Positions 1-12,400 of a stretch of 64,000 nt of DNA are shown piece after piece. A program made the translations under genes and the position numbers. This stretch comes from Certhia americana (Eukaryota > Chordata > Aves > Passeriformes > Certhiidae), in assembly GCA_018697195.1 (NCBI GenBank), contig CM031857.1:91328461-91392460 (forward strand), given 5' to 3'. Each line of letters opens with the position of its first letter. The first letter of the stretch is position 1. Under the pieces are notes generated by a model that saw only the letters and a list, made by a program, of their open reading frames with translations, was not told where the DNA came from and did not search any database.

Positions 1-389
1 TCAGTATTAAAAAAAAAAAAATCTCGAACTGGGTCATGTTATAATTTGTACATCCCTGTGCTAATTTTTAATGCCATTACTGAGATGATATGTCTACTTG
101 AAGAGTTACACTTCTCATAGTTTAATCTGTTGATAGAGTTAAGGTAGTAAGAAACAAGGTCTCTTGATTATGTGTACAAATTCTTGGAAGAGGTATATGC
201 AGCTCTTAGGGAAGCACTTACACTTTGGCCATTTCTCTAAGAATTGGCTTTTGTGCTGAAATTTGTAGAAGGATTTCTGTCAGGAAGTTTCTGATTATAT
301 TGGAAGTGTGATAGAATTAAATCAGAAAGATTTCTCCTGATTACTTTTCCTTTTTTTTTTCCCCTCTTTTTCTTCTCTTTCTCTTACAG
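1..389 (+). other. 3' end of the TUBGCP3 intron preceding window exon E1
   Basis: Upstream intronic sequence ending in a long T/C tract at 348-389 that serves as the polypyrimidine tract for the 390 acceptor. No coding sequence was seen. Confidence 0.7.
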
Positions 390-458
390 AGTTTTTGTGC
401 AGCCTTACATCAGGAACTTAAAGAATACTACCGACTTCTGTCTGTTTTGCATTCTCAG
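390..458 (+). CDS. TUBGCP3: TUBGCP3 exon E1 of window
   Basis: Sixty-nine bases, 23 codons, phase 0 at both ends, reading [20 protein letters not shown] then HSQ. The acceptor follows a strong T-rich tract (about 348-389, ending cttacag) and the donor is gtaagt. The segment lies in the GRIP1 half of GCP3. It is too short for ORF-length calling and was found by its protein sequence and by continuity with E2. Confidence 0.93.
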
Positions 459-3400
459 GTAAGTTAAGTGGTGCATATTCAACTGTACTATTTTGGTCTA
501 CGTTATCTAAATATCTCCTAAAAAGGTAATACCTACCTATTCTGTTAGAATGTAAAGGATGTACAACAGTTTCTGTTGACAGTGAACACAATTCTCTGTA
601 CATTTCTCACTCTTCAATTATATGTGCCCTTGAATTTTTTTCTCTTAAGAATTCACTGGTATTTGATATGTTACATAAGCAAGGAATACAGCGTGTATTT
701 CTAAGTCTCTGTCCCTGTTTTGCATCCTTTTTGTCAGTTTCATCTTACATAATATCTTTATCATTCAAATCCCAAATAATGTCACACATCCTTGAAGGGA
801 GAAAAAAAAACAATCTGTATTTCCAGCAGTGCATGATTCAGCAGCTAGTAATAACAGTTCCAACTTTTTTTTCCTGTGTGGGGCAGTTTGTACAATTTTT
901 TTGTTCTTTCATTTTCTGAGAGTAAAGACATCTGTAGATGTTTCAGTGTTTTACTATTTTTCTATAACACATAGATCAACTCAGTGCTCATAATCTTGCA
1001 GGTTTTCCACAAATGTTTGTAGGTATGTGCATCTAGATTCTGTCTCTAAAATAAAAACTAAATATTCTTTTGCTTGCCTTTTTTTTTTTTTAAAGGGATT
1101 TTTAAGGGATTCATTACTTGTAATGGTGAAAAATTTATTCTGAGAATTGACCTAAAGCTAAATTATACTGCTTTTTAAAATTCTAACTTCAATAAAATCT
1201 TTATAGTTTATTATAGACTTTAGTTAATATTTTCAAAGCATCTGTTCCTTTTAATTCACTTGCAGTTCTTGAACGTTCTTGACTTTTGGAATGCCTGTTA
1301 TATATACTTTTTGCTTGTTTTTCCTGGCTATTATCCAGTTAATTCCTTTTGTAATTACTTCTTGCTCTGTCCAGGATATGTTTTCTCTCTTGGTTTGCTG
1401 AAGCTTTTATTTATTCTAACTTCTAAAACTTCTTGGCCATGAAAATATTCAGCTGCTTTGAAATGCAGTTTTGTCTACCTTTCCTGCTCCACCAAACGTT
1501 TTGAAAGAAGAGATGAGTAGGGTGGAAGGGAAAGCCTGTAAGGAGAAAAGGAAAGCTCAGGGGTTACTTATTTTCAAACTGCATTTGCGTTTTTGGTGGG
1601 TTGACCCTGGGCATCAGCCAGGCACCCACCCATCCTCTTGCTCCCCCTGTCTCTGAGGAACAGGGAGAAAATAGAAGGAAGACAAAAAGGCAAGTCAATC
1701 AAGTTAGTGACAGTTTAGAAGGGAAAGCAAAAGCTGTGCGTGCAAGCAAAGCAAAGTAGGGAATTCATTCACCACTTTCCATCAGCAGGCAGGTGTCCAG
1801 CTGCTTCTGGCAAGACACTTAACACTGGCTTGGGAAGAAAGATTCCATCACCACAAATGTTCCTATTTCCTTCTCCTTTCCCTGGCCTTTTTTCCCTGAG
1901 AAAGCTTTTTGTCCTCCATAAGCTTGGAAATGGTTTTCCAGGATTAGTTGCTATCCCAAAGAATGGAGTGAGTCTCGCTGGTGTGTAGTTTTATGGCTTC
2001 TCCTTCTTGAAGAGAGGAGTGACATTTGCTTTCTCAGGGCCATCAGAAACTGACTCTGATTGTTGCAAACATAATGGAGAGTGACCTTGCAGTGATATTG
2101 GCCAGCTCCTTCCCTCAACACTTGTTGGTGCATCTCATCAGGTCCCATAGATTAAACATATCCCATTTATTTGGTGTACCCTAGCCTGATCCTTCTGAAC
2201 TCAGACTTCCTTGTTCCAGACTTCTCTTCTTATCTTGATATCCAGCAGCAAATCTTACCAAAATACCAAGGGAAAAAAGGCATTAAGTACCTCAGCATTT
2301 TCCATTTTTCCTGTCACCCCTCACTTAGCATCATTCAGTAGTTGGACACACATTTTTTCCAGTCTTACTTTTACTGCTGTTCTTACTGTTGCTCTTCATG
2401 TTCCTTGCCAGATTCATCTTCAGTGTTAGAGTTTGTGAGTGCATTGAGCATGTTGATTAAATGTATTTTCATCAGGAACAGTCAGTATAGTGTTGGCAAT
2501 GCTGTGCTGCAGCAGCAGACTGGAGTTCCTGGGGGATCTAGGTTCCTCAGCACCTAACTGAAGGGGTTCCCAGAGTCATGTTACGTTTGGATTTTCAAAA
2601 ACTGCTGGCAGCATTCCTTCCCAAAGACATGAAAGAAAGCAAGGAGATCCAGCAATGGAGGAGAGATTCTTTTGTGACTTGGAAGGTGGAAAGGCTTGAA
2701 GGTCTCAGTGCAGAATGGTCAAAAAACCTGTACCTTTTAGCTTCTTGAAAACATGTAGAAAATTGACTTGAAATTGAGTATATGTGGCATTCTTAGATTG
2801 TGGCGTTCTTAGAACAGGATATCATACAGGCTACCAGCTTAGGAATTGTTAACTGCAGTTCTAAAGAGCAGTACAGGCATAGAACAGCAAGAATCTTGTC
2901 AAAGGGTTCTATACTCTCTTTGTAACTTTTTATTATGTCTTCAGAGCTTCCCCTGAGCATGTTTCTGCCCTTGAATGAGTAATCCTGAGCCTACTGTCTA
3001 CTATTCCATAAGCGTCTCTGGTCTTTTTCTTGCAGGTTGTTTTCACATTGTCAGCCCATTTAAAAATGCAGTTCCATGATGAAGATGTACCATGTCTTCC
3101 CTAAAGTCAAAGGGTGGCTCATGTATCTCTCTTATCATTGCTGATTTCCAAAAACACCAAAGAAAAACCCCAGACATGGACCCAGGAGCATTCGGAAGCA
3201 AATGAATTTAACTGGCTCTAAGGCTGAACTTAATGTGGATGACACTAGTCTTAAATTTAACTAGTATGTTGCATTTGGCTAAAAAATGTGATAGATGGGA
3301 AAGCACAAAGTGGATTGGTTGTCATATACCAGAAACAGCATCTTTTCTAAGAAATTGTATCCTTGTACTGCTCCAGGAACTTGCTTATGTATTCTTAAGT

Positions 3401-6400
3401 TGTGTTCTTGTCCTGCTTATTCCATCTGTACTTTTATAAGATTTGCATTTGCATCTTGGATGCAAATATTTGGCTTTTATTTTCCATGGTGTTGGAAGAG
3501 TCATGGTAGCCACATTATGATAGTTTTCTTATTGTAGCTTTTAAAGCTTGGTGTTTTTCTTTCAACATAGCAATTCCTTAATCTCACTATAAGGCTAATT
3601 TAAGTTCTAATGGATTCAGGAAGACATTGAATGGAATTTGTCCCATATTAAACTAAAATAAGCTGCATGTGCAGTAATAAAAAGTTTACCTCCTACAGCC
3701 TGCCTTTCCTTTAGATGTTTTTATTTACTCTTTTTTAAGTATCTCTTGCTGTCTTTCAGGATCTCTTCTGTCTTTTCCTTTGCTCTTTTCTCTTTTCATG
3801 ACTATTACCTTGCTGTCTTTTAACTTTCTTGGTCTTTGTGCTTTGTCTATCTTATTGCACTTATGCTTGTCTCTGTTCTTTCACCTGTGCTCAAGTCTTT
3901 GTTTCCACTAAAAATTGATTCTCAGGTTTTGGCCCAGTGATTTGATGAGAGAATGCATAACACTGGGTATTTCAAGTGTATTAGTAAAAATCTGACTTCA
4001 GAATAAATTATGAAACCTGAGTTCTGCTTCAGTTTTGTTCTTTGACACGTCTTTTTGTTTCTAACTTGATCAGTTACAACTGGAAGATGATCAGGGAGTG
4101 AATTTGGGACTTGAGAGCAGTTTAACACTTCGCCGTCTTCTAGTCTGGACATATGACCCCAAAATAAGACTAAAGACCCTTGCAGCACTTGTTGATCACT
4201 GTCAAGGTCTGTTTAACATTATTTTAATATATCTGGGGATGTTATATAACTTGGAGTAGTTATGCATGCTAGAGGTGGGTACCAATAATATTAGTGCTTG
4301 TTTGGAGTGGGTTTTTTTTTTAGATAACTTCAAGTAGGTAGTTCAGATTCTCCCTCTTTTAGTTTAAACAAAGTATGACAAATTAGTGCTGTGTTGATGC
4401 ATTTAGACTTCGTTCTTTTTTAAAACTAGAATGTGCTCAGAAAATTCAATTTTATGCTTGTGCTTTTTATGCTATTTTCAGTTACTCAATCATCTTCCAG
4501 AAAATGGTACACTGAAAAAGCCATACTAACAGGTTATGAAATGATTGGCTTAGTTTCTTCACTATGCATGAGTATTAAGCAAATTCTCTGTATATGATGG
4601 CATAGAGAACTCATTAGCAACTTGTCTTCAGATTCATGTGAAACAACAAAACTTTGCAAATCTGCAAATATTGTGATTTTGTTGGCAATCCACAAGAAGA
4701 TGCTGGGGAGAGTCATGTTTACCACAACTTTAGCTAGTAGCTGACTAAACTGACCTGTAACTGATGCTTCTCCCTGATGGTACTTCAGATTTATGAGATT
4801 GTAGCCCTTTAGAAAGAGCATCTTAGCCAAAAAAGCCTACAATAGTTGCTTTTCCTTGATTATTTGAGTTGGTAGCAAATTCTTTTTAAATGGGCTTTAC
4901 TTCTAAGGCATTCATGAAAATTTTGTGTTCCATGGCCTCTGCCGCAAGGAAGCGGTAAGCTGTGGAGCATGGCAGCAAAATCAAATATTCAATCTATTTT
5001 TGAACTTTTTTTTTTTTTTTTGACAGCCTCTTACTTTTTAATTTCAAGAAGACAGGAGATATTACCTAATGGAGTTATGGGGCCGACTATAACCAAGAAA
5101 CAGGAAAGCATGTGCATACATGTGTGCATGCATGCACACAGAATATCTGAGAGTATCAAGTATAGGAGAGAAAGAAAACATTCTAAGGCTCCTTTAATGC
5201 TTCTCTGGAAGCATAACATCAACCTCTGTCTGTGATCTGATGCCTTGAATTTTGCATTCCTCCAAACTACCATAAAATAGAGAACTCTGCTTAATGTTTT
5301 AGTGAGATTAGTAATTCATGCCTTAAAAACTAGGAATTCCCTGTTAGCAATAAAAAAATCTACTTTTGCTACATTAGAATTGCTGTTAAGCAAGCTCAAT
5401 GTGAGACACAGGTAGCTACAATCAATGGCTGATAAATTTAAATGGGGTGCATATGGTTTTCCTTCAAATGTTTCTGTTCCTCTTTCTTGTTATAGGAAGA
5501 AAAGGTGGTGAACTAGCCTCAGCAGTTCATGCCTATACTAAAACAGGAGATCCTTACATGAGATCTCTGGTTCAGCACATTCTTGGCCTGGTATCCCATC
5601 CTGTACTGAACTTCCTTTATCGCTGGATTTATGATGGAGAACTGGAGGATACATACCATGAGGTAATGTATGTGCTGCAGTAAATACGTCATCTCTTTAC
5701 TTTGTGGTGTGATAATCTGTGGGGAGTTTAGAAGAGAATTTGAAAAGTAGAGTGTGATGAAAATGTGTAACATCAGTAAGCAATACATACAGTAACAACC
5801 TGAAGTAACACTCTCTTCATTAACTCTTCATGAATTTGTTATCTGCAGTTGCAATGTATTTTCTTCAGCAAATCATATGCTGGGTCTGGTTAGTAGAGTC
5901 AGAATGATGTACTGAGTAGGTCCTTGTTTCTGAGGACAAAACAATTCCTCTATATCTTTTCTTGCTTACTGTAACAACAGTAATGTATGCAGGGTTCTTT
6001 GTAACTGTTCTGAATGCAAGCCTTGTATTTGGAATGAAGCTCAGAATATTTTTCTCTGACTGCATACTGTTATCCTTGATAAGTAAGTTCAGTCTGTCAA
6101 ACTGGGTAGAAGAGGTTTGTGGTTCCAGACTAGAAACTCTGCAGTTACTTGTTGTGACTTCTGTAACATCAGGTTTCAGTAATTGTCCTTTTCCTTCTTG
6201 GAAATATTTTTTATGCTTTTCTTAATTCTCTCAAAGCTTTCCTGTCTCAAATCAGTACAGTCTTTTTAAAGTGATTAGATTTTTTTTTTTTTTTTTGTTC
6301 TGGGAAGCCAAAGAATCATTTTTTAAAATTGAGCACTTCTGAGACAAATCTGAGTAATTTTACTTGAGAATCAAATAATGCTGTCTGTGTTCTTGGAAAG

Positions 6401-9400
6401 TCCTTATTTTGGTCAAAATTTAAGTGAGTGACAGTGACAGCTGATATTCAAGGTCAGAAATGTGTAAAATGTCAACTAATCTTTTTTTGCAAGTGTAAAA
6501 TAGACTCTTTTTTTCCCCAGCTACTCCCCAAATATGAGGTTTTATCTTTTTTGGATTTTATGTAGTTTGTTAGTTCTAACTTCTGCATGTGCACTAGAAG
6601 AGTGTTCTTAATATTGAAAAATTCTGTTGCATGTCTTGTACTGAAAGCTATAATTTTCATATGATAGAGAGTTTTGATTAAAGATAATTGGCCAGTCTTG
6701 GGAAAAATGGTATTTGGAGGCAGTGAAAAAAGTGTGTCCAGAAAATGGGTGTATTGTTTGACAGGATGAGGACATAATCCATCCAAACTTCACTTCCACA
6801 AAACTAATAAAGTAGTTTTAGTTTTTTACAAATGAGAGGATTCACTTGTGTGGAGTTGAGAAACCATAGCATTTGATCACCATATCAATTGCAAAGTTTT
6901 TGGGGGTTTTTTGCTTTCGTGTGCTTTTTTTTTTCCCCTCTTTATCTCTTAAAATAGGAGGAATAATGAAACTACAGGTTATAGTTTACATTAATGTTTT
7001 GCTTTTAATATTTATTGCAATCTCCAGTTTTTTGTAGCTTCAGATCCTACAGTTAAAACTGATCGGTTGTGGCATGACAAATACACTTTGAGGAAATCAA
7101 TGATCCCATCTTTTATTACAATGGAGCAATCAAAAAAGGTATGAACCTAAAAGTTCATCTTCTGATGGTTTGTTTGCCCTGTGTTGCTGCTTAGATTTCT
7201 GTTGAGAAAATAGAGGCCAAATTTGACAAAAAATAATTGTCTCAGGAATTTTAGAATTGTTTGCTGAGGAAGGCTATTATAGGACTGTTTCTCCTTTCCA
7301 TTCCCTAGCTGTTAAACTTTAAAGAGATCTCATGTAGTGGGGAAAAAGTTTGTGTTTAAAACCTTTTCATATTAGCATTGCTATTCTGAATTGCTATGGT
7401 TGGGATTGTGAAACTAAGAGGACAGAAGGATGACAGGGTATCTTGTCCTGGTGGTTGTGGGTGGCTTCTATGTTTGTTTGTTTTATATAAGCAAATCACT
7501 TTTTTAAAAATCCTGTTTTGTTCAGGTCCTTTTAATAGGAAAATCCATAAACTTTTTGCATCAAGTTTGTCACGATCAAACTCCATCCACAAAGATGATT
7601 GCTGTTGCAAAATCTACAGAGTCTTCAAAAGATGGTACAGTATTAATATTATTCAGTATCTCCCCTTTGAACTGACCTCTCGTACTATTCATGTTTTAGA
7701 CTGTATACTGACTTCATGGATGGTGGGGTGGAAAGGAGTACAAAATTCCCATCTCCCCGAAATATAAATAATTTAATGGATACTTACAAAAGATGTATGT
7801 TGATGCATGTGTGTAATTTTCTTAATTTGATAGGTTTGCCAGATGACTTTTAATGTACTGAATTTGTGAATGAAACCATTCCAAAACCAGTCTGCCTTCA
7901 GCTGTTTCAGCTGAGGTGGGATCAGTGAGTGCTGCAAGAAGAATTTAGTATCTTTGACTTCTCATCAAATATATTCCACCTTACAATTCTATAATACCGA
8001 GTTAAATTTGTGGTTGAAAAATAAAAATACTCAGTTAGTTGTAAATAAGAAAATAAGCAATAAAAACCGAACAGAAGCCTTTCTAGCTTTTCTGTAAATG
8101 CGCTATACCAATATATTGAAATTAAGTATGTGGAAGGCTAGTAAAATTCTTTTTGAAGATTACTTAAAATTGGGATTGTCAGCTGGTGATCATGGAACCA
8201 AAACTTGACTATTGGAATTCCTTCAGGTTATTTTGTTTCATTTAGAGTAGATCTCAGTTTTAATGAATGAGAAATTATATACCATTTGTGGGGTTTTTTT
8301 TGGTGGCATAAACGTTGCAATGAAATCAACGTTGTTATGACGAAAATAGCAAACATCTAAACCAAGGAGACTTGATGTCTGGATACTAAGGGAAGAATGG
8401 TGTAGGATGCTGCTACATCTTTGAGAAAGGCCAGATTACCACCTTCTGGTGGAACTGGTATTTTGCTACTGTAACTTCTTTTGATAACTTGTTTAATATA
8501 ACAAAGATAGTCTAACTGTTGAGATACAGCTCACTGGGATAAGTTTTCTGATGCTAATCATCTATATATTTTTCTGTCAAATTCTTGTTTTCAAAGAACA
8601 TACTTCTTAACACTTTAATATTACATAAGTAATATTATAACATAATATTACTTATACATAACTTTAAAGCTTGTGTATGTGGGGTTGTTTGGTTTAGATT
8701 TGTTGGGGTCTTTCTCTCCTCCAGATAACCTTGGATAAATTTTAATATTAACTCTTCACAGTGTGGACTTCTGGCATGAGTACCTCCATGAAAAATGTTC
8801 TAGTAATAAAATCCCATTCATATCTGGTAGAATATGTCTTCTAATAATGTGGGGGTTTTTTTCTGTACCATGTTCAGTACTTGCTGAGTCAAAAATAAGC
8901 ATAAAGGAAAGAAAGGGGTCAGGGTTAAGTGAATAAGATCTGTAAATGCATTTGAGCAATCATCCTGCCAACTACTCCTGGACAAAAAAGGAAAAAATGT
9001 TCTTTGGCTGCACTACTTTCACCACTTTATACAGCATTTATGACCATGCTTTTCCAATATTTCTTTAAATTTGCGCTTGTTTTTCTCTTTCTCTGTCCTG
9101 GTTTAGGGCAAATTTGGGAGGAAACTTCCAAAGAGGTCCCTCTAGAAAGCAGCTTTAAGCAGCTCCTCCCCCAGCTGGTTCGGGAAAAGATTTCCTTGGA
9201 GAAAAGTGGAAAAAGATTGTTTAATTGATAAACAAAGTATTCGCAAGCATAAAAAATGAATAATATTAAACAATAAACCCTTTTGCTGTCCTGAAGAGAT
9301 GGTAAATTCAGAAACTCTTTGATTGAATGGAAGAGATGCACAAATACACGTTTCCTATTATGTAGAGGATGAAAGCTTCAAAGCACCTACATTAAGTGCT

Positions 9401-12400
9401 GAGAATAACTGTTTGAGACAGAAGTGTACTTTTAGAAATACGTTTCTTGATCTGCAGTGTGCTGAAGGCATTCTGAGCTTCCAGTTGGCAGCCTAAATAC
9501 CTCATGGTATTGCATTGCCTTAATTCTACATGAAATGGCACTTGTGTTTAGGGCATTTTACCCATTCAATCCTGAAAGATCATTCCACGTAAGGATGTTG
9601 GAAGTGCTTCCTTTTGTGCTTGTTTGTGCCATCTAACTATATCCCGAAAGTCACTTTAAATAATTATTTATTGTTAAGATCATAGAAAGCTAGGATGTCA
9701 GCCTAAGTTCAGGATGGTTTTTCTCATTTTAAATCTGAACATTGCATGGGTTTGTCTGTATTATTTATTTCTTTGATTTGCTTTGGAACCTTAACTATCG
9801 TGTCTCCTCAGTTTCCCTTTGATGCTGAAGTAATCATGGTGTGGAGAACTGTCTGAACACGTAATAAAACAAGAAATCTGACATAACTGTGTAGAAGTTG
9901 GTCATCTTGCCTGGCAGGGAAGTGTAGCATTTGGGAGAAGAACAGTAAAAAAGGCCAATAAAGTGACTTCAGCTCAAACATGTCTGTCATTTGGGGACTT
10001 CTGGACCAGGAATGACACCATATTCAGTGGCAGCTGATGGACCTGCCTGTCAGTGCTTTTAGACTGACCCTTTCTTTGTCCATTTCTGGCTTTTTAGTGT
10101 TCTGAGATAATTTTTCACAGTTTTCAAAACTTGTGCCTAGGCCTTGTGTTTGTTGGTGTAAATAACCTTTTTAGCAGTTTTGCATGTCAGACAGGAGTGC
10201 TGTGTTTTTTGCCTCTGCTGTGGGCTCTGTCTCTATGCAGAGGCAGTGCATTACAGCTACGTATATAAAATTGACTTTCCAGTCTGAGGTGAAGGGCTGT
10301 GGCCAGGTCACTTCCTTCAAGGCAAGAGGACCAGTACTAAGCCAGGGGAAGGGTTGCTTTATCTGCTTGAGATAATAATAAGTTGAGACTAGTATGTGTA
10401 TCTCAGAGCTACTGCTTAGACGTGCTCACCCCACGTGAGTGGAGACAGGGCTAGCATGTCTGACATGGTGGGCTGGCCATAGACAAGCCAGGGAGTTGTC
10501 TTCTGGTTTTGCTTGTTCCTTGAGCCAGTGCTAGACTCTGCTTCTGTGTCCAGGGTCTGAAGAGATTTACTAGAAGCTCTTTCTGTATTGGGTTGTTCCT
10601 CTCTTGTTTTGCCTGTAAGGCTCACAGCATCTTGAGGAAAGACACTTGTACTTACTTCAGGCTGTATTAATTCTTGTATCTCTAAGGTTGATGTGTGTTA
10701 CTTGACTAGGTAGTATTTTTCTAGTCTAGGGATTTTAAACACAGCAGTGTATTATAGAAGTGTCATCTCTTTGACATCTCTTGCACTTTTTGTGTCTTAT
10801 GGAGAATTTCACTGGTTACTGAATGACAGTTTGGAAATTTCCAGGAATGTCAGTGAACCAGACATTTAGGCTTCCCTTCTTGGAGAGTGAATTGTTTATT
10901 AGAGCCATTGCTTATTTCTTCAATTCATAAGCATTTTATTAATTGAGTAGGTAAAGTGGGTATAGCCTTTAATGCTGAAGAAGATCTGACTTATGACAGT
11001 TGGCAGTCCCATATTTGGAGTATTGCTCCATATTGCCTGTAGAGGCCACAGTTCTAGCTATCTCATAACAGTTCCACTGGAATCCCTTTCTCGATGAGCT
11101 TGTAGTTGTAGAAAACAGTGAAATAAGCTTTGTACTACTTTCTACTGCTTCCTGCTTTCTGTCCCCAAATTGCCATGCATAAGATGGAGAGAAAATACCA
11201 GGTTGCTGGCTGTCCCCTGGGTAACTAAAGCATATTCCTGTTTCTCTTTCTCTTATCTATGGAAGCTCTCTTCTCTTGAATATTTTAACATTCTGACTCT
11301 TTGATTTATTTTCACCCTCCCCCTTAGAAGTGTCTTCTGATTTAGATTCCTCCCAACAAAGGTTTTTCCTAATTCTGTGCTTTTAGATTTCCATAAATTA
11401 TTTGATTTGTAAATGGCAGTATTTCAGCAAGTTTAAAAATTCCCTACTTCTTCTCTAAGTGACGTAACATGAGCTCCTACTGGAAAGTACAATCTGGGCA
11501 TGGATTAAAAGTAATATTGTTGAAGTGTAGGCTGCTTTCACTTTGACTATGGCAAATGTATAGCACAGTGGATCAGAAGAAATGGCAATTTTTCTGTTTG
11601 TGTGTTTTAATTCCAAAGCTTGTTTGCCTCAGTTTTTGAAAACTACTGATTTAATTTTAATTTTTATTTTCTTTTAGCCGCTGATCTGTTCACAGATCTG
11701 GAAAACGCATTTCAAGAGAAAATTGATGCAGCTTATTTTGAAACCAGTAAATACCTGCTGGATGTTCTCAATAAGAAGTACAATTTGCTGGAACACATGC
11801 AGGCCATGAGGCGCTACTTGTTACTCGGTCAAGGAGACTTTATCAGGCATTTAATGGACTTGCTCAAGTAAGACAATAGGAAGGGTGATTAAATTGAATT
11901 TCTGATGATTCTGTGCATGATCAGCACAGAAACTTTCACTTTTTGAAGAGGACCATCTAACTACCTTGTACAATTAAATCTTTGAGTAATAAATTCTATC
12001 TTGGGCTTAATTTCTATAACCCTGTGGCTTAAAATTTGTTCCTCCTTTTTGATAAAAAATAAGTACATACAGTACCATTTAACAAAGTCTTGAAAAGTTG
12101 TACTAATACAGACATCTTTGTTGGTCCTATGACATCTGTGAGGATGTTGGCACTCCTCTTGGTCCTGTCAGCCACTTTTAAGCAGAAACATTCTGCTCTT
12201 GATGCCACTGGGTAGCTCAGCCAGAATTATTAGGCCACTATATTTTGGAGGTGCTTGGTCCAAAACATGGTGTCAAAATCCTTCAATGCAATTATAAAAA
12301 TCTAGTTGATTCCTCACTGTCTTCTGTTTCAAGCACTCAGGTGCACCCACATCTAATGATTCCAGTCTTAAAGAGTATTTGCAAGCTCACTTTTGCATGC

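Larger units (their letters stand above)
7635..11677 (+). other. TUBGCP3 intron between E5 and E6 (4.0 kb, largest in window)
   Basis: Mostly unique AT-rich sequence. It contains a perfect hairpin-forming inverted repeat at 8625-8655 and a probable LTR-type repeat remnant at about 9093-9330. The 10.2-10.65 kb stretch is somewhat more GC-rich but unassigned. Confidence 0.8.
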
